A stretch of 64,000 nucleotides of DNA from Betaproteobacteria bacterium Ga0077532 (GCA_001464895.1 LNEE01000016.1:62001-126000), one strand, 5' to 3'. Counted from the stretch's first letter, positions 48,872 through 58,548 are shown. The notes: generated from the sequence alone by a model not told the origin. Numbers and translations: made by a program.

Positions 48872-48940
48872 CAATCGCCTTGGGGTCCAGGGAACGGCGT
48901 TATCCAAATGGGCGCAATGCGGCGTGGGGCGACAGTCCGT

Positions 48941-48956
48941 TGCATACGCCCGGCCA
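48941..48956 (-). promoter_or_regulatory. Sigma-54 promoter of PrsT copy 1 operon
   Basis: Minus-strand TGGCCGGGCGTATGCA. The -24 element TGGC and -12 element TGCA have exact ten-base GG/GC spacing. The predicted start of transcription is near 48930, about 59 bases before the ATG. Confidence 0.72.
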
Positions 48957-49081
48957 CATCCAACCTGTCGTCAAACAAACCACGTGACTCCTCGGGCCCC
49001 TGCCGTGATCGAACGTGTGCGGTGCCCGGGCAACTCCAATTCCTCCTTCCGTTCCTACGGACAAAAAGGGCGTCGTTGTTC

Positions 49082-51865
49082 CTAGAGAGTTCGGCGCAAC
49101 TCCGCGATCTCCTGCCTCTGGGGATCCGTCCTCGCGTCCTTCAATGCTGCGTCGAGCTCCGCGCGGGCCTCGTCCTTCTTGCCAACCAATGCCAGAACGC
49201 GTGCCATGTTCAGGCGCAGTCCGTGCGAATGCCCCCCGAACTTCACCGCTTGTTGCAGATAGTCGAGCCCCTTCACGGGATCTCCCTTCTGCGCATAGAG
49301 CATGCCGACCGTATCCAGCACCGCCGCGTTTCTGGGCGCCTTCTCTAGTGCCCGCCGGCCCACATCGAGGGCGCGATCGTCGTTCAACTTTCCAAGCACC
49401 CATGCCCAGTTGTTCAGGACGACCACGTTCTCCGGTTCGATCGCGGAAGCCCGCCCGTACCAGGTCGCCGCGCGCGCATGGTCGCCCGACCGGAGTCGAC
49501 CATCCGCAATTCGAAGCGCCACCCTTGCCGCCTTGGGATGCGATGCGAGCCACGCCTCTCCGAACTTCTCTGCATCCTGGATTCTTCCTGCCTGCGCGAC
49601 CACCTCGTAAACGGCATCGACCAACGAGTCATCACCCGTGGCTTCGATCCCTGAACGAAGCACCCGCTCGGCTGCGTCGAAGTTCTTCTCGAGCATGAGC
49701 AAGCGGGCCTCGGCCGCATACCCATCGGGGCGCTTCGGCCATTTCCGTTGGATTTCCTTCGCCGCATCCCGCGCGGCAACCAACTCTTTGGCATCGATGT
49801 TCACCGATACGAGGGCCAACCGCACTTCGAGGACATCGGGAGCGATGGTCACAGCCTTGCGGGCCGCCTCCAGCGCTGCGGTCCAGTTCTTGTCCATCGT
49901 ATGGGCTGCCACCAGACCAAGCAGTGGGACCGGCGAGTTCGGCATGCGCTGACTCAGCTTCCCGTAAGTCGTGACGGCCTGCGCGGTCTCGTTGGCCATC
50001 AGCTGGATGCGCGCCAGCCACTGAAGCAAGGCCGTGCTCTCCGGCAGGTCTGCCACCGACCTCTGCGCCAGCTCGAACGCCTCCCGGACCCGCTGCTCCT
50101 GAAGAAGGTACTGGAGCTTCCCGATCCGGGCCCGCTCCGAGGTGGGCGCAGCAACAATGAGCTTGTCCAGGGTCGCCAGCACCGCCGCGGACCCAGCGCC
50201 CGCACGGGCTTGGATGATGGCGAGCTGAAGTGCGGAAGACTCCGACGCAGGGCGCTTCGCAAGGACCCCTTCGAGATACTTCTTCGCGGCTTCCGGATTT
50301 CCTTCCCGGGCAGTCAGAATGGCGAGGCTTCCCGCCGCCTCCTCGAACGCGGGGTCGATCGCCAGTGCCTTCTCGAACGCCACCCGTGCCTTTGCTTCCG
50401 CGCCATCGGCGAGCAGTGCCGTCCCCATGGTGCTGTGGGCCGTCGCGCTGTCCGGCAAGCGCATCACGAGTGCCTCTGCCGCCGCGAGCGCCTCGCGCCT
50501 CCTTTGGGCCTGCAGCAGATAGGTGACCAGGGCGACATCGGCGGAAGACTGCTTCGGGTCGGTGGCGATGGCCGTCTTGAGCGACGCAACACCTGCCTCG
50601 CGGTCACCGTTCACCAATTGCATCTGACCAAGAGCCGTCCTGTAGGCGACGCTTTGCGGTTCGAGATCCACCGCGCGCTTGACGTACTCGATCGCACCCT
50701 TTTGATCGGAGCGCGCCATGGCAATCTGACCTGCAATCAGAAGTGCGGGGGCATCCGCCTTGCCGGAATTGACCACGGGGGCGATCGCCTCCCAGGCCTT
50801 GTCAGGGTTCCCCAACTGCACGCGGGTCGCAGCGAGAAGCCGCCGCGCGTAGGCGTCGTTCGAGTTCTGCGACACGAGCTTGGCGAGGTGCTGCTCCGCC
50901 AGAGCAAAGTTCCCGAGATCGAACTCGACAGAGCCAGCAAGCAGCAACCCACGCAAATCGTCGGGCATGGCCTTCACGACGAGTCGAACGAGGTCCCGTG
51001 CAACCGCCTTGTCGCCAGCGGCATAGGCGATCAGGGCTTTGAGATACGTCGTCGCGATGCCACCCGGAGCCAACGCTTCCAGCTTGGCGATCCGGGTCTT
51101 CGCCCCAGCGAGGTCATGACTCCCGATGAGTGCCGGGATCACGCCCAGATAGGCACGCGCATCCGCCGGGCTCCGGGCAATCACTTCATCGAAAGCCTTG
51201 GTAGCTCCGGGAACATCACCGATCTGCACCAGCACGCCGCCGAGCAGTAGCTGACCGCGAACCGATCCTGGATGTTTGGCGACGAGGTCCTCGAGCAACG
51301 CCTTCGCTTTGAGCGCATCCCCGGAAGTGAGCGCGATCGTGACTTGCCCGATGCCGGCGCCCTCACTGTTTGGGTCGAGTTCGGCGGCCTCGGAGTAGCG
51401 CTCGATGGCCTCGTCGCGACGCCCGAGTGCGATGAGAGCATCTCCGGCCAGTGCCAGCACCTGCGACTTCGCTGAGGGATCGGTGATTCCTTCCGTCACG
51501 GCATCCGTCACGACGGTCTTGAAGTCACCGCTCGTGAGGACTGCCGCCAGCAGTTCCGGACGCAGTTTGGCGGAATCGTAGCCTTGCGCAATCGCCTTCC
51601 GGTACTCCACGACAGCCTGCTGGGCACTGCCGGAACGCTGGAGGGCCGAGCCGAGGAGATACCGCACTTCTCCGTTGTCGGGCTGCTCCTGCAGGGCATT
51701 CTTGAACTGGATGATCGCCCCTGCTGTGTCACCCGCGTCGAGCAACTTTCTGCCGGAGGCCACGAAGTCGTCGGACGATCCACCACCACCGCAGCCCGCG
51801 AGGACTGCAACGACGAGCAGACTGCGCACGCGGAAGCGCCGAATCAATTGTGCGATCGTCGCCAT
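49082..51865 (-). CDS. prsT: PEP-CTERM-system TPR lipoprotein PrsT (copy 2)
   Basis: A 927-residue paralogue of copy 1 with the same plan. The start at MATIAQLIRRFRVRSLLVVA gives a lipobox AVLAGC, then glycine- and serine-rich linker and TPRs from KLLDAGDTAGAIIQFKNALQ to VLNNWAWVLGKLNDDRALDV. It is directly downstream of prsR, and its sigma-54 site overlaps the prsR stop, so it can be transcribed separately from the regulator. An ATG at 51904 is an alternative but would leave an 18-base leader. Two neighbouring copies plus the distant third suggest specialised envelope scaffolds. Confidence 0.9.
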   Translation of the reverse strand: MATIAQLIRRFRVRSLLVVAVLAGCGGGGSSDDFVASGRKLLDAGDTAGAIIQFKNALQEQPDNGEVRYLLGSALQRSGSAQQAVVEYRKAIAQGYDSAKLRPELLAAVLTSGDFKTVVTDAVTEGITDPSAKSQVLALAGDALIALGRRDEAIERYSEAAELDPNSEGAGIGQVTIALTSGDALKAKALLEDLVAKHPGSVRGQLLLGGVLVQIGDVPGATKAFDEVIARSPADARAYLGVIPALIGSHDLAGAKTRIAKLEALAPGGIATTYLKALIAYAAGDKAVARDLVRLVVKAMPDDLRGLLLAGSVEFDLGNFALAEQHLAKLVSQNSNDAYARRLLAATRVQLGNPDKAWEAIAPVVNSGKADAPALLIAGQIAMARSDQKGAIEYVKRAVDLEPQSVAYRTALGQMQLVNGDREAGVASLKTAIATDPKQSSADVALVTYLLQAQRRREALAAAEALVMRLPDSATAHSTMGTALLADGAEAKARVAFEKALAIDPAFEEAAGSLAILTAREGNPEAAKKYLEGVLAKRPASESSALQLAIIQARAGAGSAAVLATLDKLIVAAPTSERARIGKLQYLLQEQRVREAFELAQRSVADLPESTALLQWLARIQLMANETAQAVTTYGKLSQRMPNSPVPLLGLVAAHTMDKNWTAALEAARKAVTIAPDVLEVRLALVSVNIDAKELVAARDAAKEIQRKWPKRPDGYAAEARLLMLEKNFDAAERVLRSGIEATGDDSLVDAVYEVVAQAGRIQDAEKFGEAWLASHPKAARVALRIADGRLRSGDHARAATWYGRASAIEPENVVVLNNWAWVLGKLNDDRALDVGRRALEKAPRNAAVLDTVGMLYAQKGDPVKGLDYLQQAVKFGGHSHGLRLNMARVLALVGKKDEARAELDAALKDARTDPQRQEIAELRRTL

Positions 51866-51933
51866 GAACGTCTCGGTGCTTTCCGGGTACGGGCGCTTGG
51901 TCATGGGTCGCGTCTTCGAATCCGACAGTGATA

Positions 51934-51949
51934 TGCAGCAGGCCTGCCT
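51934..51949 (-). promoter_or_regulatory. Sigma-54 promoter of PrsT copy 2, overlapping prsR stop
   Basis: Minus-strand AGGCAGGCCTGCTGCA: GGCA and TGCA with exact ten-base GG/GC spacing, three mismatches to consensus. The predicted start of transcription is near 51923, about 58 bases before the ATG at 51865. Confidence 0.62.
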
Positions 51950-53303
51950 AGGACCGCAAGCCATACTTCGACATGAGGTCGTACAGCGTCGGACGACTGA
52001 CCCCAAGGAGCTCCGCAGCCTTGCTGATGTTGCCGTTCACCCTGCCGAGAACACGCACGATCGCCTCGCGCTCAGCCTCGTCGCGCGCACGTCGGAGGTT
52101 GAACATTTCGGGCTCTGGCGCCACCGCCTGAAGTCCGAAGTCCTCGACTCTCAGGGTTGAGCCCTCCGCCATGATCACGGCGCGTTTCGTGCGGTTCTCC
52201 AGCTCACGGACATTGCCAGGCCACTCGTAGGCTTCGATCGCATCGACAGCATCCGGCATCATCGTGAGCGTACCGGCCTTCTGCTCATCCGCGAACTTGC
52301 GAACGAATGCGTGCGCCAGCAGGCTTGCGTCGCCCTTCCGCCGTCGGAGCGGGGGAATCTCCAGAACGATTTCAGCGAGACGGTAGAAGAGATCCTCGCG
52401 AAACTTTCCGTTGGCGATCAGATTCTTCAGGTCCTGGTGCGTCGCGCAGACGATCCTGACGTCCACCGGAATCTCTTCGCGCCCACCGATCCGCTCGATC
52501 ACCCGCTCTTGCAGGAAGCGCAACAACTTCGCCTGCAGCGAGAGCGGCAGGTCGCCCGTCTCGTCGAGGAAAAGGGTGCCGCCGTTGGCAACTTCGATCT
52601 TGCCCGGCGTTTGTTTCGCGGCGCCAGTGAACGCCCCCTTTTCGTAGCCGAACAGCTCGCTCTCGAGAAGATTCTCTGGAATGGCAGCGCAATTGATGGC
52701 CACGAATCGATTGGCCTTGCGTGGCGAATGCGAATGAAGTGCGCGCGCCAGAACTTCCTTCCCAGTACCTGACTCTCCGAGCAAGAGAATGGTGGCATTG
52801 GTGCTCGCCACTTTCTCGATCGTCCTGCAGAGCCGCTGCATCTCGGGATCCCGGGAGATGATCCCCGAGACACCCGGCGCCGACTGGGCGTTCTGCAGAC
52901 GCCGGTTCTCCGCTTGCAGTTCATACAACCGGAACGCGCGCTCGATGATCAGAGAGAGGACTTCTGGCTGGAACGGCTTCTCGCAAAAGTCGTAGGCGCC
53001 CAGCGCAATGGAACGTACGGCATTGTCGCGATCGTGCTGTCCCGTGATGACGATCACCTTGGAATCCGGCGACAGGGACATCATCTCCTGGAGCAGCTTG
53101 AACCCTGTCGTCGTGTCATCCGGGTGCGGCGGCAGCCCGAGGTCCATGGTGATCACGGCAGGCTCGAATCTTCGCAACTGTGCGATGGCCGAATCGCGAT
53201 CATCGGCGACGAGGACCTCGTATTGGTCGAGCGCCCACTGCATCTGCTTCTGCAGCGCGGGATCGTCTTCGACTACCAGCAATGGCTTGCGCTTTTCTGT
53301 CAT
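51948..53303 (-). CDS. prsR: PEP-CTERM-box response regulator PrsR, sigma-54 activator
   Basis: A 451-residue NtrC-type regulator. The receiver domain has phosphoacceptor D54 in VITMDLGLP. The AAA+ domain has Walker A LLGESGTGKE (about 175-183) and the sigma-54-contacting loop GYEKGAFTGAAK (GAFTGA at 223-228), Walker B GGTLFLDETGDLP and the R-finger region. The C-terminal Fis-like helix-turn-helix is NISKAAELLGVSRPTLYDLM. It activates RpoN-dependent promoters. Its start overlaps the prsK stop by four bases. The five sigma-54 sites in this window are its natural candidate targets. Confidence 0.95.
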   Translation of the reverse strand: MTEKRKPLLVVEDDPALQKQMQWALDQYEVLVADDRDSAIAQLRRFEPAVITMDLGLPPHPDDTTTGFKLLQEMMSLSPDSKVIVITGQHDRDNAVRSIALGAYDFCEKPFQPEVLSLIIERAFRLYELQAENRRLQNAQSAPGVSGIISRDPEMQRLCRTIEKVASTNATILLLGESGTGKEVLARALHSHSPRKANRFVAINCAAIPENLLESELFGYEKGAFTGAAKQTPGKIEVANGGTLFLDETGDLPLSLQAKLLRFLQERVIERIGGREEIPVDVRIVCATHQDLKNLIANGKFREDLFYRLAEIVLEIPPLRRRKGDASLLAHAFVRKFADEQKAGTLTMMPDAVDAIEAYEWPGNVRELENRTKRAVIMAEGSTLRVEDFGLQAVAPEPEMFNLRRARDEAEREAIVRVLGRVNGNISKAAELLGVSRPTLYDLMSKYGLRS

Positions 53304-55414
53304 GCGGCTTCCGCGCGGCTCTCGTCCGATGCTATGTCCCTGGAACGTGCGGGCAGGATGACCTTCATCCGAGTGCCCACCCCAACCGTGCTTTCCACGG
53401 CAATGCGGCCTCCGAGTTCGCTCACGTACTGTTGGCTCTCGTAGGCGCCTATCCCCATGCCCGTCGACTTGGTCGACCGAAATGGCTTGAACAGCTGCTC
53501 ACGGATGAACTCGCTCGACATGCCCTTTCCTTTGTCTTCCACCTCGGCCACGGCGTGCAACCCTTCCGTCGCAATTCGGACGATCACTGAACCTCGCCCC
53601 TCCATCGCATCGAACGCGTTCTGTACGAGATGGCCGAGCACGCGCTCGATTCTCTCCTCGTGCGCCATCGCCCAGACGCTGCTCGACGCCTCCAACACGA
53701 CTTCCCTCCCCTGGCGAGCGTAGGAAGTCCTGATCCGAGCCATCACCGCGCCGATGTCCACGGGTGTGGGACTGCCGATGGGAGCCGCTCCGGAACGCAG
53801 CTGCAGAAGCAACCGATTCATGCGATCCACCACGTGCTCGATGGTGGATCGCATGTCCTTCTGAAACTCGGGATTCGCGCTGTGGCGCTCGGCGTTCTTC
53901 AGCATCAGGGACAACTGTGCCACGAGATTCTTGAGGTCATGCACGACGAATGCCGACATGCGGTTGAAGGCACTGAATTGCTGCGCTTCGACCAAGGCCT
54001 CGGTTGCCCTTACCTGCCCGATGACAGTAGCGGCCTGCCGAGCAGCCGTCTTGAGGAGATCCAGCACTTCCCAGTCGACCTCGACCTTTGCCCTCGGCAG
54101 CTGCAAGACCACGAATCCGCCCAGCCCATCACCCTCCGGCATCGGGATGACAAGCCATGCGTCCGACCGCTCCTGCAGCCAGAGCGGCAGTTCCAGGTCC
54201 GGATACTTGTCCGGCCTCTCGCGGAACTCCTCGAGATCGATCACCCACCAGGTCGACGCGAGGAAACGCACGAGCGATGCCTCGGCCGTAATCGTGCTGG
54301 CCAGAGCCGGCGTGTTCCAATGCCCCGCCGGTCGATAGACGCCATCGCCATCACGCCACCATTGCAGGCCTGCTGGACTCTCGACGAGATCGGCAAGCGC
54401 CTGGATGGACCTTTCCACGATGCTCTCCGCGTTGGAGGTCGTTGCGAGCATCTTCGTGAATCGGAGCCACTCCTCCCGATAGTCGTACCGATACGAGAAG
54501 AAGTTCTTGTTGATGAAGACGCGTAGGCGCGCCCGTACGGATCCGGAAAAGAACAAGAGCGCCAGGACCAAAAGCGCGATGAAGAGAAAGACTGCCTGGA
54601 TGGCTCGGCCCCAGTCACCACCGAAGATCCGGACGTAGTAGCCGGCACCAGCAACAGCCAGCATGTAGAGCCCGGATAGCAGCAGGGCCGTGGAGCCGAA
54701 CACGATGTTTCGCGAAACGGCGACATCGATGGTCCAGTTCCGATTCCGCGCTGTGGCGACGAGGATCAGGGGAATCGCGAGGGCGTGCACCGCCCCGCGG
54801 ACGGTCCAGACCTGCTCGTCGACGCCGCGCAACAGAAGCGCATCGGAGAACATGAAGAGGTCGTAGCCGAGCATCGCTCCGAGCCCGAGCACCAATGGCT
54901 TGATACCCCATCGAGCCGCTTCCTTGGTCCCTCGATACAGCTGCTCACAGAGGCTGAGGCCGATCACGGCTGCGATCGCCGAAACACCAAAGCTCGGCAC
55001 GAGACGCTGCAAGGGCCCGGCGACACTCGCAAACAGACCGACACCGCCGGCGACAGTCGCAAACCAATGCCCCAGGACGAGGGAAGATGCCAGGACGAAC
55101 CGGCTGCGGGTAGACAGGGCGAGGGTCAAGCCAGGAACCTGGAGGGACTGCAGCAGCGCGAGGACGAAGCCGAACCACGCGCCGAATCGCAGTCCGTCGG
55201 CCAACAGGTGAAACAGCCAGGATGCATCGCTCGGCGTGAGTGCCACGACGACGCCGGACACCTGCCACAGGAACGAAGACAGTGCCGCGAACAGCAGTAC
55301 GCCGGAACGGCCTGCCCAGCCGCGCCGGATACCGATCTGGATGGCGAGCACGGCGTAGGCCGCGGCTCCGAATCCGTAGCTGGCAACGGCGATTGCGGCG
55401 GTGGAGGCCGTCAT
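53300..55414 (-). CDS. prsK: PEP-CTERM-system histidine kinase PrsK
   Basis: A 704-residue membrane sensor kinase. The first 290 residues or so hold multiple hydrophobic helices, followed by a GAF-like domain (about 320-470, from IVERSIQALADLVESPAGLQ). The kinase core has the phosphorylated H492 in FVVHDLKNLVAQLSLML, N-box LVQNAFDAMEGRG, G1 VEDKGKGMSS and G2 TGMGIGAYES. It pairs with PrsR, with which it is translationally coupled. The input signal is unknown. The 195-base gap upstream shows no convincing promoter. Confidence 0.94.
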   Translation of the reverse strand: MTASTAAIAVASYGFGAAAYAVLAIQIGIRRGWAGRSGVLLFAALSSFLWQVSGVVVALTPSDASWLFHLLADGLRFGAWFGFVLALLQSLQVPGLTLALSTRSRFVLASSLVLGHWFATVAGGVGLFASVAGPLQRLVPSFGVSAIAAVIGLSLCEQLYRGTKEAARWGIKPLVLGLGAMLGYDLFMFSDALLLRGVDEQVWTVRGAVHALAIPLILVATARNRNWTIDVAVSRNIVFGSTALLLSGLYMLAVAGAGYYVRIFGGDWGRAIQAVFLFIALLVLALLFFSGSVRARLRVFINKNFFSYRYDYREEWLRFTKMLATTSNAESIVERSIQALADLVESPAGLQWWRDGDGVYRPAGHWNTPALASTITAEASLVRFLASTWWVIDLEEFRERPDKYPDLELPLWLQERSDAWLVIPMPEGDGLGGFVVLQLPRAKVEVDWEVLDLLKTAARQAATVIGQVRATEALVEAQQFSAFNRMSAFVVHDLKNLVAQLSLMLKNAERHSANPEFQKDMRSTIEHVVDRMNRLLLQLRSGAAPIGSPTPVDIGAVMARIRTSYARQGREVVLEASSSVWAMAHEERIERVLGHLVQNAFDAMEGRGSVIVRIATEGLHAVAEVEDKGKGMSSEFIREQLFKPFRSTKSTGMGIGAYESQQYVSELGGRIAVESTVGVGTRMKVILPARSRDIASDESRAEAA

Positions 55415-55609
55415 TGGAGGCGAGAGTTCCTGTGGGCCCTGAGTTGTTTCGCGGGATCCCTCCGCACCGAGCAGGCGCGATGAGCGATCACCACAAGCGG
55501 TGAATCCCGGACATCCATGGCTTTGGGCAGACCGAGGACCTCACTGCACAACCAAGAATCGTGCTCGGCGAAGCCCGGGACTTCAGGAGGGCTCCAGCGA
55601 CGCGTTTGC

Positions 55610-56995
55610 CTAGCGGGCGCCGTCGCCCGACAGCACGACTCTCACGGTGCCCAACAGAATCACGATGTCCAGCAGGATGGTGTGATTCTTCACGTAATAG
55701 AGGTCGTACTGCAACTTGCGAACAGCATCTTCCACTGACGCCCCGTAGCTGTACTTGACCTGAGCCCAGCCGGTGAGCCCGGGCTTCACCGTATGCCGAG
55801 CCCCATAGAAAGGAACCTGCTCCGTGAGCTGAGAAACGAAGAAGGGCCGCTCGGGTCGGGGACCGACGAAGCTCATCTCCCCCTTCAGGACGTTGAAGAT
55901 CTGGGGAAGCTCATCGATCCGCGTACGTCGCATGAATCGCCCGAACTGGGTCACCCGGGGATCCGCTGTGCTCGCCCAGCGGGGAACCCCATCCTTCTCG
56001 GCGTCGGCACGCATGCTCCGAAACTTGAGCAACATGAAAGATCGTCCACCCAGACCCACGCGCTCCTGGCGGAAGATGATCGGACGCCCGCTTTCCAGAA
56101 AGATCACCAGTGCGGCGACCAGCATGATGGGAGCAGCGAACACGAGGAGGATCGCCGCTGCCACCACATCGAGCGCGCGCTTGACGAACCGACGTGACCA
56201 GTTCTGCCGGAAGCCGTCGCCGTAGATCAGCCAACTTGCCTTGAGCGAATCCACCGGGACCTCCCCCGTGACGCGCTCGAAGAAGCCGGACAGGTCGGTG
56301 ATTCTGACGCCCCTCAGCCGACAGGTCAGGAGTTGGCTCACCGGGAGCAGGCCACCCCGCTGCTCCTGCAGCGCCACCACAACCTCGTTGACTTCCAGCT
56401 TCCGGATGGTGTCCTCGAGGGATGCGGCCGACCGAATCACCCGATCGGGGGATACGGCGCAGACGCTGCTGGCACTGATGGGGAAGAACCCGATCAGATT
56501 GACGCCCGACTTGGAAGCCCCCTGAAGAGCCCTCTCGACGGCGAGCGCCTCGGGGCCTGTGCCGAGCACCAGCATCCTGTGCGTAAGCCAGTCCATCTCT
56601 ACGCCGAAAACCAGGACGAGCCTGACCAAGAGAAGACCTGCCGCTGAAAGCAGGAGGGCCTCGGGAAGCGCCGCACGGTATTCGGCACCATCTGGAAACA
56701 TCGCGAAAACGCCGTACACCAGCAGGCTACCGGCCGCCAGACTTCCCAGAATTCTCAGGGCGAACGCGGTCGCAGAGACGCTGCGGTCCATTCGATGAAG
56801 CCTGAAGGCGCCAAGGCAAAGGATCTGACCGAGAGCGAAGATACCGACGGCCGCAGCAACAACGAACGCATCCTGTTGAGAAAAAGTGGAATGTCCGGCC
56901 ACCGCGCTCATGAAGGACGCACAGAAGACCAGGCAGGCAAGCGCCAACTCCAATACGGCCACCAGGGGAACCCTCTGATTGAAAAGCAGAACCAT
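55610..56995 (-). CDS. EpsB-type sugar transferase, exosortase-associated
   Basis: A 461-residue polyprenyl-phosphate sugar-1-phosphate transferase that would start repeat-unit assembly on undecaprenyl phosphate. The N-terminal half has four or five transmembrane helices and a CoA-binding-like domain (LVLGTGPEALAVERALQGAS). The C-terminal catalytic domain has KRALDVVAAAILLVFAAP, RQERVGLGGRSFMLLKFRSM, RTRIDELPQIFNVLKGEMS and GPRPERPFF. Family resemblance is to the transferase of XrtA/PEP-CTERM loci. It is last in a minus-strand series after the HPr-rel-A cassette. Confidence 0.92.
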   Translation of the reverse strand: MVLLFNQRVPLVAVLELALACLVFCASFMSAVAGHSTFSQQDAFVVAAAVGIFALGQILCLGAFRLHRMDRSVSATAFALRILGSLAAGSLLVYGVFAMFPDGAEYRAALPEALLLSAAGLLLVRLVLVFGVEMDWLTHRMLVLGTGPEALAVERALQGASKSGVNLIGFFPISASSVCAVSPDRVIRSAASLEDTIRKLEVNEVVVALQEQRGGLLPVSQLLTCRLRGVRITDLSGFFERVTGEVPVDSLKASWLIYGDGFRQNWSRRFVKRALDVVAAAILLVFAAPIMLVAALVIFLESGRPIIFRQERVGLGGRSFMLLKFRSMRADAEKDGVPRWASTADPRVTQFGRFMRRTRIDELPQIFNVLKGEMSFVGPRPERPFFVSQLTEQVPFYGARHTVKPGLTGWAQVKYSYGASVEDAVRKLQYDLYYVKNHTILLDIVILLGTVRVVLSGDGAR

Positions 56996-57010
56996 GCCGT
57001 CACACCTCGC

Positions 57011-57214
57011 TCAGCTCCAGCGAGTGACTGCCCGCTGGAATGTCTCCGTGGGCCCATAAGCGAGCACAGTGCCCGCCAGCGGATGCGAAGCCAGATGAAG
57101 CGATGACAGAACGAGGCCGGTCGACAGGCTCACGAACCTGGACAGAGGATTGGCGCCACCCCCGCGCGACAAACCCTCGGAAGTCACCGGATTCCAGGAG
57201 AATTCCTCGATCAT
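57011..57214 (-). CDS. Doubtful small ORF (67 codons)
   Basis: An open frame starting MIEEFSWNPVTSEGLSR between the 43-codon ORF and the sugar transferase, on the same strand. It ends 15 bases before the transferase start. No good ribosome binding site precedes it and no family is recognised, so it could be a chance frame. It is listed because it would fill an otherwise empty operon gap. Confidence 0.25.
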   Translation of the reverse strand: MIEEFSWNPVTSEGLSRGGGANPLSRFVSLSTGLVLSSLHLASHPLAGTVLAYGPTETFQRAVTRWS

Positions 57215-57247
57215 CAGGCCAAAGAGAATCCGGCTAGCGGTTGGCGC

Positions 57248-57379
57248 TCACGCCATCCCGATCCCATTCGCTCCACGCCGCGCGACGACCGAGACCGTGG
57301 CGAGGACTTCCTGAGTTGGGCACTTGAGGACGGAATTGGGCGCGTCCGCAACGCCCCCAGAAGCGACCGACTGCATCAT
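57248..57379 (-). CDS. Candidate 43-residue peptide, ATGA-coupled to the nucleotidyltransferase
   Basis: A 43-codon open frame whose ATG shares four bases (ATGA) with the stop of the nucleotidyltransferase gene, exactly as that gene overlaps the HprK-like gene. It starts MMQSVASGGVADAPNSVL, has a single cysteine (KCPTQEV near residues 19-25), a short hydrophobic stretch and ends ARRGANGIGMA. About 77 percent of its third codon positions are G or C, in keeping with neighbouring genes. No family is known to me. Its position in a cassette with a PqqD-like peptide-binding protein and a kinase makes it a candidate modified peptide, but it might be untranslated. Confidence 0.5.
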   Translation of the reverse strand: MMQSVASGGVADAPNSVLKCPTQEVLATVSVVARRGANGIGMA

Positions 57380-58548
57380 TCCCGTCTGAGGGGATCCGTG
57401 GCTTCCGGACGGCGTCGCGCGCTCCGCAGCCCCTTCATGGCCGCGTGGTAGATCAACAGCCAGGGGGGCATTCGCAGCCAGACCGCGCGTGCCGCAAGAA
57501 TGCGATGGGAAAGGGGCGGGCGCCGTGCGGGACGGCCATCGGGGTGAGGTGGAAACAGCGCGCGATGAACGAGAGTGTCCATTGCACGCTGGACGATCGT
57601 ACCGGGTGCAAACTCATCAATGGCACGGGACAACGCTGGCGACACGGGCGTACCCAACCAAGCCTGCGCATACCGAAGTGCGTACCAGAGTGGCCGGCCG
57701 AGGCCATGTATCGCGGCATGCTTCGGGAGCGCGTCATCGAGAGCCTCACCTGCATGGACTCGAAGCAGTGCGTCGACGTCCACCAACTCCCTGAGACGAT
57801 CGACGCAGTCCGAGTCCTGAAACAGATGAACTGCGACGTGAAGCACCTGATCTGCGGGTGACAGTGCGTGCCATGGTCCACCCGGAATCGGAACGGCTGC
57901 TTCGAGGAGCTTGGCCGCATCGGGCTTGAGGCGCCCGGTCACGGGAAGAATCGTGTGATGCACATCCAGCTGAAGGAGAAATCGCGGATGCCGCATCGGC
58001 GGGAGCTCGTGAGCCCACGCACGGTAGTAATGCTGATCGTACGCGTCAGGCTTCTCGCTCAGCCAACCCGCCCGGTGGAGCCGGGATTCCACATCGTCGA
58101 GGACACCACGGCTCACCATCAGGTCGACGTCGTCGAACATCCGTCCGACAGAAGACGGGATGCCCTGGGCTACGTACGCGGCGCCTTTGAGAAGCACGAG
58201 CTTTTCCGGCATGGCATCGAGGGCACGAGCCAGGCCGCGCAGGAGGTACCGCGCCATCTGGGCGCGGTGCAAGTAGAAGGCATGCGCTCCCGCCAGGTGC
58301 CTCCGGGGCGCCTCAGGGACCGCTCCGAGGACGCCAGCGTGCGCGAGGCGCCCGTGTACCGTGCCGAGCAGCTCCGCAACGCCGGCGACTCGCACGACGA
58401 GATCCCAGTCGTCGCTGCTCAGACTCTTGGCTGAGTCAGGCTCGACTATGAGCTGAATGAGCGTCTGAAGGTAGGGAGGCGGCGGGGCAACGATTGTCAT
58501 GCCCCATTCTATCGGCGCGGCCAACAAAGACCGTACACCACTCGTCAT
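57376..58548 (-). CDS. Nucleotidyltransferase-fold protein of the HPr-rel-A cassette
   Basis: A 390-residue protein with a minimal nucleotidyltransferase site: LVLLKGAAYVAQG and SSVGRMFDDVDLMVSRG near residue 140, the GR.F.D.D pattern of the Nucleotidyltransf_5-like family seen in exopolysaccharide and peptide-tailoring clusters. The ATG at 58548 overlaps the stop of the HprK-like gene by four bases; an internal ATG at 58500 is an alternative. Substrate unknown. It is fourth in the cassette secreted protein, PqqD-like, HprK-like, nucleotidyltransferase. Confidence 0.82.
   Translation of the reverse strand: MTSGVRSLLAAPIEWGMTIVAPPPPYLQTLIQLIVEPDSAKSLSSDDWDLVVRVAGVAELLGTVHGRLAHAGVLGAVPEAPRRHLAGAHAFYLHRAQMARYLLRGLARALDAMPEKLVLLKGAAYVAQGIPSSVGRMFDDVDLMVSRGVLDDVESRLHRAGWLSEKPDAYDQHYYRAWAHELPPMRHPRFLLQLDVHHTILPVTGRLKPDAAKLLEAAVPIPGGPWHALSPADQVLHVAVHLFQDSDCVDRLRELVDVDALLRVHAGEALDDALPKHAAIHGLGRPLWYALRYAQAWLGTPVSPALSRAIDEFAPGTIVQRAMDTLVHRALFPPHPDGRPARRPPLSHRILAARAVWLRMPPWLLIYHAAMKGLRSARRRPEATDPLRRE

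Noticed and set aside
57250-57266. Sigma-54-like spacing before the sugar transferase
   Set aside because: The -12 half is GGCGT without TTGCW; it also lies inside the 43-codon ORF.
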